Part shown: in pieces, positions 1-6,557 of the stretch
Numbering within the stretch: the stretch's first letter is position 1
Layout of the letters: the number at the start of each line of letters is the position of its first letter
Made by a program: the position numbers and the translations under genes
The notes under the pieces: generated by a model
What the model was told of the DNA's origin: nothing
Databases searched by the model: none
The model's input: the letters and a program-made list of their open reading frames with translations, nothing else
From: Chroococcidiopsidaceae cyanobacterium CP_BM_RX_35
Lineage (GTDB): Bacteria; Cyanobacteriota; Cyanobacteriia; Cyanobacteriales; Chroococcidiopsidaceae
NCBI GenBank assembly: GCA_019242465.1
Contig: JAFAVL010000448.1
Coordinates: forward strand, 1 to 10,453
Direction of reading: 5' to 3'
Length of the DNA: 10,453 nucleotides

Positions 1-419
1 TTATACTTTTGCTCCATTAAAACATGCTTCTCAAGTCCATCCCAAGTACGTGTCCAATTCTCATTTGCCCAGCAAAGACAAAATGGAAAGTCTGGTTTAC
101 CCGAAGCTAGAACTTCATTAAATGGACGTTCAAGAAGATGTTTTCCATTAAACCAATAGTGATAGTAACAAAACCCGTAGATTCCATATTCTCTGGCTAA
201 GTCTGCCTGAGCCTGGCGTGTGTCTGCTAGACGTAAGTCATAAAACCCCAAATCTGCTGGAAAATGCGGTTGATAGTGACCAGGAAACAGAGGTTTAGCT
301 TTGACAACATTAGTCCATTCGGTGAAGCCCTTTCCCCACCATTCGTCGTTTTCAGGAATTGGGTGGAATTGGGGGAGATAGAAAGCAATGGGCTGAACGG
401 TACTGTTAATAACTGACAT
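1..419 (-). CDS. WbsX-type glycosyltransferase / GH99-like domain protein (N-terminal part, continues off the left edge)
   Basis: This frame is open from an ATG at 417-419 to the left edge of the window, giving 139 residues and no stop, so the C-terminus lies outside. The N-terminus carries the pattern typical of the WbsX family (glycoside hydrolase 99-like domain): [14 protein letters not shown] at residues 12-25, followed by [12 protein letters not shown] at 27-38. Further on are [13 protein letters not shown] (81-93) and [13 protein letters not shown] (116-128). Members occur in O-antigen and other polysaccharide clusters, where they are annotated as glycosyltransferases, although the fold resembles a TIM-barrel glycosidase. 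The true reaction here is unknown. The start lies 10 bp after the methyltransferase stop. An AGGA overlapping that stop sits about 8 bases upstream of the ATG, which supports this start and co-transcription. The family call is secure and the substrate is not. Confidence 0.88.
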   Translation of the reverse strand, partial: MSVINSTVQPIAFYLPQFHPIPENDEWWGKGFTEWTNVVKAKPLFPGHYQPHFPADLGFYDLRLADTRQAQADLAREYGIYGFCYYHYWFNGKHLLERPFNEVLASGKPDFPFCLCWANENWTRTWDGLEKHVLMEQKY

Positions 420-429
420 ATCTTCTATC

Positions 430-1119
430 CTAGAGACTTGGATGAGCTACAACAGCAAATTGTAGATAGCGCATATCCTCTATCCAGTTAAGAAAAAGCC
501 GATTAAGAAAATGAAATTTGCGCGAGTGGTGAGGATGTTCTTTCTCAATCAGATTAATACCTTCAATGCATTCGACACAATAACCTAAAGCCTCGAAAGT
601 TGACAATATACTACGGCGGGTAAAAAAGCGTAAATGTGTTCTGTCTAGAATGCCATAATCGGTGTACCGCCAATCTTTATGAACCAGTAGATTCCACATA
701 TTGTCAAAATAGCGGACGTTTGGAATGGAGGCAACAACTACACCCTCAGTTTTTAGCAGTTCTTTAGAGAATACTAGAGCAGCAGAAGGGTCGACCATGT
801 GCTCTAAGACGTCATTAAAGATGATGCAATCAAAGCTCCGGCTAGGGAGATTTAGGCTACTATTAAAATCTCCGCATATAACGCGGTCTAACCTCTGAGC
901 AGCAACCGAAGCAGCACGCTCGTTCAACTCAACTCCCCACACCTCCAGAGGACGCTTCTCTTTCAAGAATTGAGCAAAACCGCCACTTCCACACCCGACT
1001 TCGAGAATGGTATGTACCTTCTGAGGTATATACCGAAGCATTTCCTGTCGCTCATTTTGAAAGTAGGTTTCGAAGTCTTTCAATTTATAACCATTGGCTA
1101 TGGCTTCTTCACCACTCAT
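430..1119 (-). CDS. Class I SAM-dependent methyltransferase (Methyltransf_23-like)
   Basis: The product has 229 residues. SAM-binding motif [10 protein letters not shown], lies at residues 38-46, with an acidic residue in GVELNE (62-67) at the end of strand 2. [10 protein letters not shown] (102-111) is the motif IV/post-IV region common in Methyltransf_23 and UbiG-like enzymes. [12 protein letters not shown] (159-170) is a hallmark of polysaccharide-cluster members. No membrane segment is evident, so the enzyme is probably cytoplasmic. The ATG at 1117-1119 is preceded by a clear GGAGG (1130-1134 on this strand), which fixes the start. The gene lies 196 bp downstream of wzt and 10 bp upstream of the WbsX gene. 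By context it probably methylates a sugar or a glycan end, and a role in chain termination coupled to Wzt is possible but unproven. Sequence alone does not separate O-methylation of a sugar from another small acceptor. Confidence 0.9.
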   Translation of the reverse strand: MSGEEAIANGYKLKDFETYFQNERQEMLRYIPQKVHTILEVGCGSGGFAQFLKEKRPLEVWGVELNERAASVAAQRLDRVICGDFNSSLNLPSRSFDCIIFNDVLEHMVDPSAALVFSKELLKTEGVVVASIPNVRYFDNMWNLLVHKDWRYTDYGILDRTHLRFFTRRSILSTFEALGYCVECIEGINLIEKEHPHHSRKFHFLNRLFLNWIEDMRYLQFAVVAHPSL

Positions 1120-1315
1120 AAAGATCTGACCTCCGCTACTCTGTCTTTGAAGAAAATTCAGTAACTTTACAACTAACCTCGTTTTTTACATTATGTGCAA
1201 ATGTAATGTCTACCTTGCATTAGTTGCTTACCAACTTAAAACTGATATTACTATGACCTTGAGCAAAGGAAGATTTAGATTCTCGTTGAGAATAACAACT
1301 TATGCACTCTTTCAA

Positions 1316-2581
1316 CTAATTTATCTTCAAATGCGTATCTCTAAAAAAGACATTTCCCCAGCCAGTCTGCCAGTTCTCTAGAGGAGATTTATCGTCATCG
1401 GACAGGTGTACAATCTGAAATGTTGGTTTGCCAATTACAATATCAAAGTCTCTCCTGGCAAATTCGCTATGACCTATACTGAAACCCGCATAATATACTC
1501 CTGGTGCTAAATTCACATTTGAGACAGTTAAATTCAAAGTAAGCTCTCGATCTGCTTCTACCATAAATTCTTCAGTAATCAATGTACCTATGCAGGTGCC
1601 AGCAACAGTAAAGAAGCTTGAGCCAACACTCAAACCTTCCATACTAATATCTGATCGAATGACCAGCGTGTATTCTATCTCTTGCCCAAATACTAAAATC
1701 CCGTTATTGCCGGATGACAATTCTATTTTAGAGAACCTTATATGTTCACCCTTTCCAGGTAACCTCAGTTGTTCTATGTCTTCTGTTTTGTTTTGGAGTA
1801 CATCTGTAATGTATTCAGCCATGATGCTATCGGTTGAACCAATGGCACGAACGTGACCCCTTACTAGATAGACTACTTTATCACAAAGAGAACTGATTGC
1901 TCCCGTATTATGGCTAACAAAAAGTACTGTTCTTCCTTCACTAGCTACTTCCCCCATCTTACCCAAACATTTTTTTTGAAATGCCATATCCCCCACTGCC
2001 AGAACTTCATCCACAATTAAAATTTCCGGTTCCAAGTGTGCTGCTACAGCAAAGGCAAGACGGACATACATTCCTGATGAATAGCGCTTTACAGGCGTAT
2101 CTAAAAACTTTTCTACCTCCGAAAAAGCTACAATCTCATCAAACTTCTTTTTGATCTCAACCTTACTCATTCCTAGAATGGAGCCATTGAGATAAATGTT
2201 CTCCCGTCCCGTCAACTCTTGGTGAAAACCCGTACCTACTTCCAGTAAACTCGCTACTCGTCCTCTAATTGAAATCAGTCCTTTCGTTGGCTCAGTGATC
2301 CGGCTCAGAACCTTAAGTAGGGTTGATTTCCCCGCTCCATTGCGACCAACAAAGCCAACCCTATCTCCTTGTTGAATCTCAAAAGAAACATTTCTTAAAG
2401 CCCAAAACTCTTCCTGTTTAGGTTTATGAATGCTAGGTTTTAGACCTGGTAGCAATCTGCGGCTCAGAGACTTCGCTCCATCAGATAGCTTATCTCGCAG
2501 AGTTGTATTTCCCCCAACATTCTGCTCCCCAAGTACATACTTCTTGCCCAGATTCTCAACTCGAATCACAGTATTAGACAC
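1316..2581 (-). CDS. wzt: ABC transporter ATP-binding protein of polysaccharide/O-antigen export, with C-terminal carbohydrate-binding domain
   Basis: This is the cytoplasmic ATPase partner of the Wzm permease and powers export of lipid-linked polysaccharide. Numbering from the GTG start: Walker A GRNGAGKST (79-87, K85), signature YSSGM (167-171), Walker B LIVDE (188-192) and switch His in SHN (H224). From about residue 261 to the end (421) there is a beta-rich extension of the Wzt_C type, which includes LAPGVYYAGFSIG and ends in NWQTGWGNVFFRD. Wzt proteins with this domain bind the non-reducing end of the chain before export. The frame is also open to a TTG at 2594-2596, directly abutting the wzm stop. 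GTG at 2579-2581 is preferred: it is preceded at 8 bases by GAGGG, and it gives the usual N-terminus (SNTVIRVENLGKKY). The gap to wzm is then 15 bp, so the two are clearly co-translated. The family call is very secure. Confidence 0.95.
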   Translation of the reverse strand: MSNTVIRVENLGKKYVLGEQNVGGNTTLRDKLSDGAKSLSRRLLPGLKPSIHKPKQEEFWALRNVSFEIQQGDRVGFVGRNGAGKSTLLKVLSRITEPTKGLISIRGRVASLLEVGTGFHQELTGRENIYLNGSILGMSKVEIKKKFDEIVAFSEVEKFLDTPVKRYSSGMYVRLAFAVAAHLEPEILIVDEVLAVGDMAFQKKCLGKMGEVASEGRTVLFVSHNTGAISSLCDKVVYLVRGHVRAIGSTDSIMAEYITDVLQNKTEDIEQLRLPGKGEHIRFSKIELSSGNNGILVFGQEIEYTLVIRSDISMEGLSVGSSFFTVAGTCIGTLITEEFMVEADRELTLNLTVSNVNLAPGVYYAGFSIGHSEFARRDFDIVIGKPTFQIVHLSDDDKSPLENWQTGWGNVFFRDTHLKIN

Positions 2582-2596
2582 GCGTTCAGCCCTCAA

Positions 2597-3433
2597 CTAA
2601 ATAACGTCAGCGAAGGTACGTTCCGTCTTGCGGAAATACCAAATCCCACTAGCAAGAACTAGGAAAACAATTACTAGAGAAAGAATGAACCCTGGTAAGT
2701 AGATTTCAGCCTGCCCACGTAATATTGCCCAGCGAAAGCCATCAATCACTCCTACCATTGGGTTTAAAGAGTAGAGTAAGCTCCACTGTGGGTGCCGCTG
2801 ATAGACTATCTCAGAACTATAGCCTACAGGCGAGATATACATGCCAAGCTGAACAACGAACGGTACGATATGTTTAAAATCTCGGTACTCCACATTCAAC
2901 GCTGCCATCCACAATCCACCTCCCAGAGAAGCTGCAACGGCAATTAGGATAAAGAGCGGTAGCGTCAGAATGCGCCAATCGGGTACAAAGTCATACCATG
3001 CCATCATTGCTAGCAAGATCATGCCGGAGATCGCAAAGTCTACAAAGCTGACAATTACTGAACTTGCAGGCACAATCAGGCGAGGGAAGTAAATTTTAGA
3101 AATCAAATTAGCGTTAGTGATTAGGCTATTACTACACTCCGCCAGGGCACTAGAGAAGAATTGCCAAGGCAGCATTGCGGCAAACACCAGAATTGGGTAA
3201 GGGACACCTGGGTTAGAGGGTAACTTTGCCAAGACGCTAAACACTAATGTAAAAACAACTGTTGTGATAAAAGGGCGAAGCAAAGCCCAGGCAAGACCGA
3301 TGGCTGTTTGCTTATAACGTACTAAAATGTCACGCCAAGATAAGAAGTAGAATAATTCCCGAAAGCGCCACAAATCCTGCCAGTATTGACCTTCAGTCCG
3401 ACCCGCCTCAATAATCAGCTCTTTTGTATTCAT
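2597..3433 (-). CDS. wzm: ABC-2 type permease for polysaccharide/O-antigen export
   Basis: The product has 278 residues, a normal length for the family. It is the inner-membrane channel subunit that works with the adjacent Wzt ATPase. The N-terminal cytoplasmic stretch contains LFYFLSWRDILVRYKQTAIG (residues 27-46), the conserved entry helix of the Wzm/KpsM group. About six membrane segments follow, roughly at 46-68, 78-97, 122-145, 158-179, 190-206 and 246-266. The internal SPVGYS and SLNPMVGVIDGFRW motifs (201-206 and 222-235) are typical. The ATG at 3431-3433 has an AAGGG a few bases upstream. wzt begins 15 bp after the TAG stop, so the pair forms one transcriptional unit. No convincing promoter was found in the upstream 100 bp. 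Confidence 0.95.
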   Translation of the reverse strand: MNTKELIIEAGRTEGQYWQDLWRFRELFYFLSWRDILVRYKQTAIGLAWALLRPFITTVVFTLVFSVLAKLPSNPGVPYPILVFAAMLPWQFFSSALAECSNSLITNANLISKIYFPRLIVPASSVIVSFVDFAISGMILLAMMAWYDFVPDWRILTLPLFILIAVAASLGGGLWMAALNVEYRDFKHIVPFVVQLGMYISPVGYSSEIVYQRHPQWSLLYSLNPMVGVIDGFRWAILRGQAEIYLPGFILSLVIVFLVLASGIWYFRKTERTFADVI

Positions 3434-3540
3434 CTACCCTTGTCCGTATTGTCAGTTGCGCTATTTCCGCTCTGGAATCAGCTAGTTGCTTGCTGTTGTG
3501 TACTTCTTGGATTGAGAGAAAGCTTGTGCTACAGCTATAG

Positions 3541-3759
3541 TTAACATACAACCACTGGTAAGCGCACAATCTGTGTCAAAAACCCTGGCTTTACATATTT
3601 TTGATCCACCAACTTCAGCACCTGCATCAAAAGACTCTTCCCACGCAGCTTGTAGACCTCAGTTCTACGCCGACCTAAATATGCCACACCTACTGCCCGA
3701 ATCGCAAGAGCGATGGACAATTTTATCTTAGAAGTGGTTGTTTTGAGGGTCTGCTTAAT
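3541..3759 (-). pseudogene. Unidentified short open frame, possibly the C-terminal remnant of a lost gene
   Basis: Read on the minus strand, the frame is open from just after a TAG at 3760-3762 to a TAA at 3541-3543, about 72 codons. There is no ATG near its beginning. The first usable start is a TTG at 3718-3720, which would give 59 residues, with no good ribosome binding site. The translation looks like real protein: a hydrophobic stretch (LSIALAIRAVGVAYLG) followed by a basic amphipathic stretch (RRRTEVYKLRGKS, then QVLKLVDQKYVKPGF) and a hydrophobic end (RLPVVVC). Basic, Leu/Val-rich tails of this kind end many membrane-associated glycosyltransferases, but I do not recognise the family. 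It lies about 107 bp upstream of wzm on the same strand. It may be the surviving tail of a deleted glycan gene, a genuine small protein with a TTG start, or chance. The pseudogene label is tentative. Confidence 0.35.
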
Positions 3760-3826
3760 CTAAAAAAATGTTATCCTCACTCTATTCTAGATAGGAAAGA
3801 GTTGCAGGATTATAGCAATCAAATCC

Positions 3827-3858
3827 AGCACTTGGCTGGGTGTGTCTCTAGAAGTGCT
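3827..3858. repeat. 7-bp inverted repeat with 18-base spacer upstream of the acetyltransferase gene
   Basis: AGCACTT (3827-3833) and AAGTGCT (3852-3858) are perfect inverted copies, about 50 bp upstream of the ATG at 3906. The geometry could suit a stem-loop in the leader or a spaced operator, but no T-run follows, so it is not an intrinsic terminator. A 7-bp pair in a 470-bp gap is not statistically remarkable. Confidence 0.3.
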
Positions 3859-3905
3859 TGAACTATATTCCTTTAGGGGTTTGTTAACCATTACGAGTTC
3901 TTCAA

Positions 3906-4427
3906 ATGCTTGAGCCACTCACTGTCTCACTTATTTCTGCCGTAGAGCCAGATTGGAGCCGCGAACAGTGCTGTCGCTGGTGGGAACCTAGCCGCCAACT
4001 ACTCAAGTCAATCCGTAGGTATCAAAAGTGGAAAGCTCGTGGTGGTCTGATTGGACGCTGCTTAAGCATCTGGAACGTGCTAATGCATCGTTTCTGGAGC
4101 GTTGTCACTGGAGCTGATATTCCACTCAACTGTCAAATTGCTGGAGGGCTCATCCTCCCTCATCCCAATGGTGTCGTCATCCACCCAGATGCATCTATTG
4201 GACCAAATTGCTTGATTTTTCAACAAGTAACCATTGTTGGAGGAGTCGAAATCGGTGGACATGTTGATATCGGTACTGGAGCGAAAATTATTCGCTCTGT
4301 CAAACTGGGTGAGCATGCCAGGGTTGGTGCGAATGCTGTAGTTGTAAGCGATGTGCCAGCTGGCGCAACGGTAGCTGGGGTGCCTGCCAAAATTATTAGC
4401 TCCTCTCAACCTGATGACAATACTTAA
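3906..4427 (+). CDS. Serine-acetyltransferase-like hexapeptide-repeat O-acetyltransferase
   Basis: The product has 173 residues. The first 65 or so are helical and basic (WWEPSRQLLKSIRRYQKWKA region), followed by a left-handed beta-helix of hexapeptide repeats (about 70-165) of the LbH_SAT class. Visible features are GADIPLNCQIAGGLILPHPNG (69-89), where H86 matches the first active-site His of CysE, then IHPDASIGPNCLIFQQVTI (92-110), then GAKII, GANAVV and the closing AGVPAKI typical of acetyl-CoA-binding LbH enzymes. Compared with cysteine-biosynthetic CysE it is short, and the GG(x)nDRHP acceptor-side loop appears absent: QQVTI runs straight into VGGVEIGGHVDIGTGAKII. Together with the locus, this suggests acetylation of a sugar in the polysaccharide rather than serine. 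A weak ACGAG precedes the ATG. A serine O-acetyltransferase role remains possible. Confidence 0.85.
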   Translation: MLEPLTVSLISAVEPDWSREQCCRWWEPSRQLLKSIRRYQKWKARGGLIGRCLSIWNVLMHRFWSVVTGADIPLNCQIAGGLILPHPNGVVIHPDASIGPNCLIFQQVTIVGGVEIGGHVDIGTGAKIIRSVKLGEHARVGANAVVVSDVPAGATVAGVPAKIISSSQPDDNT

Positions 4428-4528
4428 TCCAAATATGAAGATTTGAAGAAGTTCTTAGTTCTAAGTTACACTCTAGCCAGATTGCCTACAGATTTTGCAG
4501 AATATTGACTGAATTATTGCAGCACAAA

Positions 4529-4545
4529 GCGTCAGTGATTGACGC
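4529..4545. promoter_or_regulatory. Perfect 6-bp palindrome (GCGTCA-N5-TGACGC), candidate operator
   Basis: GCGTCA at 4529-4534 and TGACGC at 4540-4545 are exact inverted copies separated by GTGAT. It sits about 45 bp upstream of the GT2 start and is not followed by a T-run, so it does not look like a terminator. Its right arm overlaps the candidate -35 of the promoter described next, an arrangement expected of a repressor site. Functional assignment is inference only. Confidence 0.35.
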
Positions 4546-4567
4546 CATTAATCAAGATTGCTAAATT
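4539..4567 (+). promoter_or_regulatory. Candidate sigma-70 type promoter for the GT2 gene
   Basis: TTGACG (4539-4544, five of six matches to TTGACA) is separated by exactly 17 bases from TAAATT (4562-4567, four of six matches to TATAAT). Transcription would start near 4574, giving a leader of about 15 bases before the GTG at 4589. The pair lies in a 161-bp gap after the acetyltransferase gene and suggests GT2 can be transcribed independently. The match is reasonable but not strong. Confidence 0.4.
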
Positions 4568-4588
4568 TTAAACACCTGGATACCAAGC

Positions 4589-5578
4589 GTGAATCGAATC
4601 GGATTGGTTGCTATAGGACGAAATGAAGGCAAACGTCTGCATCAGTGCCTGCTGTCTGCAAGTGGCAATGTAGACTCGATCGTCTACGTTGATTCAGGCT
4701 CTACAGATGGCAGTGTGGAGTTAGCGAGATCGCTTGGCATAGAGGTGGTTGAACTCGACTTGTCTGTACCCTTTACAGCAGCCCGAGCCCGCACCACTGG
4801 ATTTATGCGACTGCTAGAAGTAAATGACCAGCTTGAATTTGTGCAATTTGTTGATGGCGACTGTGAAGTCGTTGAGGGATGGCTAGAGCGGGCTCAAAGC
4901 GAACTCGCGGCTCACCCCGACGTTGCAGTAGTTTGTGGTCGGCGGCGCGAACGTTACCCCAATTTAACTGTCTACAACCGACTGTGCGATCTTGAGTGGA
5001 ACACACCAATAGGTGAGACCAAAGCTTGTGGTGGTGACGCGATGGTGCGAGTGACAGCCTTCCAACAAGTCGGTGGATTTAATCCGACCTTGATCGCTGG
5101 TGAAGAACCGGAACTATGCGTGCGGTTGCGACAAAAAGGTTGGAAAATTCTACGTTTAGAAGCCGAAATGACCTGGCATGACGCCCAAATGACAAGTTTC
5201 AGCCAATGGTGGAAGCGTTCAATTAGGGCTGGTCATGCGTATGCAGAGGGCGCTTGGTTGCATGGTGGGGAACCAGAACGCCACTGGGTCAAAGAAAGCC
5301 AGAGCATCTGGGTATGGGGATTATTTTTACCTCTATTGGCATTTGGCATGGCATGGCCGACGTACAGCTTAAGCCTATTATTGTTAGTCGGATACCCAAT
5401 TGGGGTTTATCGAACATACCGTTATGCCCGACTGCGAGGCTTTAAGCAGCAAGACTCTGTACTGTATGCGCTGTTTTGCGTTTTAGGAAAGTTCCCCAAT
5501 CTTATGGGACAACTGCGGTTTCATCTCAATCGTTGGCTGTCAAGGCAAAATCAACTGATTGAGTATAAAGAACGATGA
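4589..5578 (+). CDS. Family 2 glycosyltransferase with C-terminal membrane segments
   Basis: The product has 329 residues. It opens with IGLVAIGRNEGKRL (residues 4-17), the nucleotide-binding start of the GT-A fold, and SGSTDGS (36-42) is the usual GT2 follow-up. FVDGDCEVVEGW (87-98) contains the DxD-like metal/nucleotide-sugar motif. GGFNPTLIAGEEPELCVRLR (162-181) supplies the acidic GEEPEL catalytic-region motif. From about 240 to 276 there are one or two hydrophobic segments (IWVWGLFLPLLAFGMAW and LSLLLLVGYPIGVY), so the enzyme is probably held at the inner membrane facing the cytoplasm. The start is GTG at 4589-4591. It has no strong Shine-Dalgarno sequence, but the N-terminus matches the family. 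It probably adds a sugar to the growing lipid-linked glycan, and the donor (for example dTDP-rhamnose) is not determined. The gene is convergent with rfbD. Confidence 0.9.
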   Translation: MNRIGLVAIGRNEGKRLHQCLLSASGNVDSIVYVDSGSTDGSVELARSLGIEVVELDLSVPFTAARARTTGFMRLLEVNDQLEFVQFVDGDCEVVEGWLERAQSELAAHPDVAVVCGRRRERYPNLTVYNRLCDLEWNTPIGETKACGGDAMVRVTAFQQVGGFNPTLIAGEEPELCVRLRQKGWKILRLEAEMTWHDAQMTSFSQWWKRSIRAGHAYAEGAWLHGGEPERHWVKESQSIWVWGLFLPLLAFGMAWPTYSLSLLLLVGYPIGVYRTYRYARLRGFKQQDSVLYALFCVLGKFPNLMGQLRFHLNRWLSRQNQLIEYKER

Positions 5579-5655
5579 AAGGAAAAACTGTTATGGAAAA
5601 ATGGCTTGTAATACCCGTGTTTGTGAGTCTTATCATGACTACAAAGGAGGATTAG
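5575..5655 (+). CDS. Possible small hydrophobic peptide (26 or 20 residues)
   Basis: An ATG at 5575-5577 overlaps the GT2 stop in the ATGA arrangement and opens 26 codons to a TAG at 5653-5655. An internal ATG (codon 7, 5593-5595) has an AAGGA about 9 bases upstream, a better ribosome binding site, and would give 20 residues. The peptide is a short charged head (MEKW), a hydrophobic core (LVIPVFVSLIM) and a polar tail (TTKED), resembling a single membrane-spanning micropeptide. Its last codons overlap the 3' end of rfbD on the other strand. It is the only coding candidate in the 73-bp convergent gap. An ORF this short can easily arise by chance, so confidence is low. Confidence 0.25.
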   Translation: MKGKTVMEKWLVIPVFVSLIMTTKED

Positions 5656-6557
5656 CTACTAGCTTGGTCTAGGACTAACTTTAAAGCTCTGCACCAGTTT
5701 GGTAGAGTTAGACCAAATGCATGAGACAACTTCTGAGTTGACAATAGCGAATAAGCAGGTCGCTTTGCAGGTGTAGGATACTCTTTAGAAGGGATGGCAA
5801 TTAATCTCTGTAAACGCCGTTCGCGCTCCTGTGGCTGATGCTCAAAGATTGCCTCAGCAAAGCCGTGCCAGCTCGTCTGCCCACTAGCACTCAGGTGATA
5901 TATCCCACTCTTGTTAGCGATAAAACTAGTTACGTTAGGTGTAGATTGTGACAAAATTTGGGCTGTGGCTTCAGCAATTGTTCTGCTATCTGTTGGAGCC
6001 CCGATTTGGTCATTGACCACTCGGAGTTCTTCCCGCTCCAGCCCTAACCTCTGCATCGTCAACAGAAAATTCTTACCCCGTGGACCATAAACCCAACATG
6101 TACGCAGAATCAAATGTGGCACACCCTCTGCTTGAATTGCCTGTTCGCCTGCTAGTTTCGTTTTGCCGTAGATGTTTTGTGGGTCTGGTTTATCCTCCTC
6201 TATATATGCTGTAGCCTTCGTCCCATTAAATACATAATCTGTGGAGTAGTGAACGATTGCTGCCCCCAGTTGCTTCGCCTCTGCTGCCATGACGCCAGGT
6301 GCAACACCGTTGACAGCCATGGCTAGCTCTGGCTCTGACTCAGCTTTATCTACTGCTGTGTAAGCGGCAGCATTCACAATCAAGTCAGGTTGCACGGCAC
6401 GAATCGCCTGACGAATAGTATCTGGCTCAGCTAAGTCTACCCGCAAAACTGGCTCACTAGTACTACGCCCAACCGCAATTACCTCGCCCAAAGTCATCAA
6501 GGTGCGTTGCAATTCCCAACCGACTTGCCCAGTTACACCTGTAAGGAAGATTTTCAT
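5652..6557 (-). CDS. rfbD: dTDP-4-dehydrorhamnose reductase
   Basis: This enzyme catalyses the last step of dTDP-L-rhamnose synthesis: NAD(P)H-dependent reduction of dTDP-4-dehydro-L-rhamnose in the cytoplasm. The product has 301 residues, normal for the family. It is an SDR-fold protein with the glycine-rich cofactor motif GVTGQVGWEL at 7-16, NAAAYTAVDKAE at 62-73, STDYVFNG at 105-112, and the catalytic YGKTK with Y130 and K134. WVYGPRGKNF (155-164), DQIGAPT (183-189) and KRPAYSLLS (265-273) are further conserved family blocks. Its ATG (6555-6557) overlaps the rfbC stop as ATGA, so translation is coupled. It is the last gene of the rfbBACD operon and ends facing the GT2 gene. The assignment is very secure. 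Confidence 0.97.
   Translation of the reverse strand: MKIFLTGVTGQVGWELQRTLMTLGEVIAVGRSTSEPVLRVDLAEPDTIRQAIRAVQPDLIVNAAAYTAVDKAESEPELAMAVNGVAPGVMAAEAKQLGAAIVHYSTDYVFNGTKATAYIEEDKPDPQNIYGKTKLAGEQAIQAEGVPHLILRTCWVYGPRGKNFLLTMQRLGLEREELRVVNDQIGAPTDSRTIAEATAQILSQSTPNVTSFIANKSGIYHLSASGQTSWHGFAEAIFEHQPQERERRLQRLIAIPSKEYPTPAKRPAYSLLSTQKLSHAFGLTLPNWCRALKLVLDQASS

Larger units (their letters stand above)
3434..3905. other. 472-bp divergent intergenic region without an intact recognised gene
   Basis: This stretch separates the minus-strand wzm from the plus-strand acetyltransferase gene, so it should hold the promoters of both transcription units. I see no strong -35/-10 pair for either direction. It does contain a minus-strand open frame with coding character (3541-3759) and a 7-bp inverted repeat with an 18-base spacer (3827-3833 and 3852-3858) just upstream of the acetyltransferase gene. 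No tRNA, transposon end or CRISPR-like repeat is visible. Confidence 0.6.

Noticed and set aside
1186..1206. Stem TTACATT-N7-AATGTAA between wzt and the methyltransferase gene, considered as a terminator
   Set aside because: It is A/T-rich and weak. On the transcribed (minus) strand it is followed by an A-run rather than a T-run, so it is not an intrinsic terminator.
1279..1293. Stem ATTCTC-GTT-GAGAAT just after the wzt stop, considered as a terminator
   Set aside because: Only 6 bp, with two G/C pairs and no downstream T-run. It could arise by chance.
970..1381. Plus-strand small frames across the methyltransferase start and the wzt 3' end
   Set aside because: They mostly overlap well-supported minus-strand genes, lack ribosome binding sites and have low-complexity translations without family features.
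3858..3887. TTGAAC as a -35 for the acetyltransferase gene
   Set aside because: No acceptable -10 hexamer lies 16-18 bases downstream.
4080..4409. Minus-strand 109-codon frame inside the acetyltransferase gene
   Set aside because: It is a shadow of the hexapeptide-repeat gene. Its translation has no recognisable motif, and the plus-strand protein is a clear family member.
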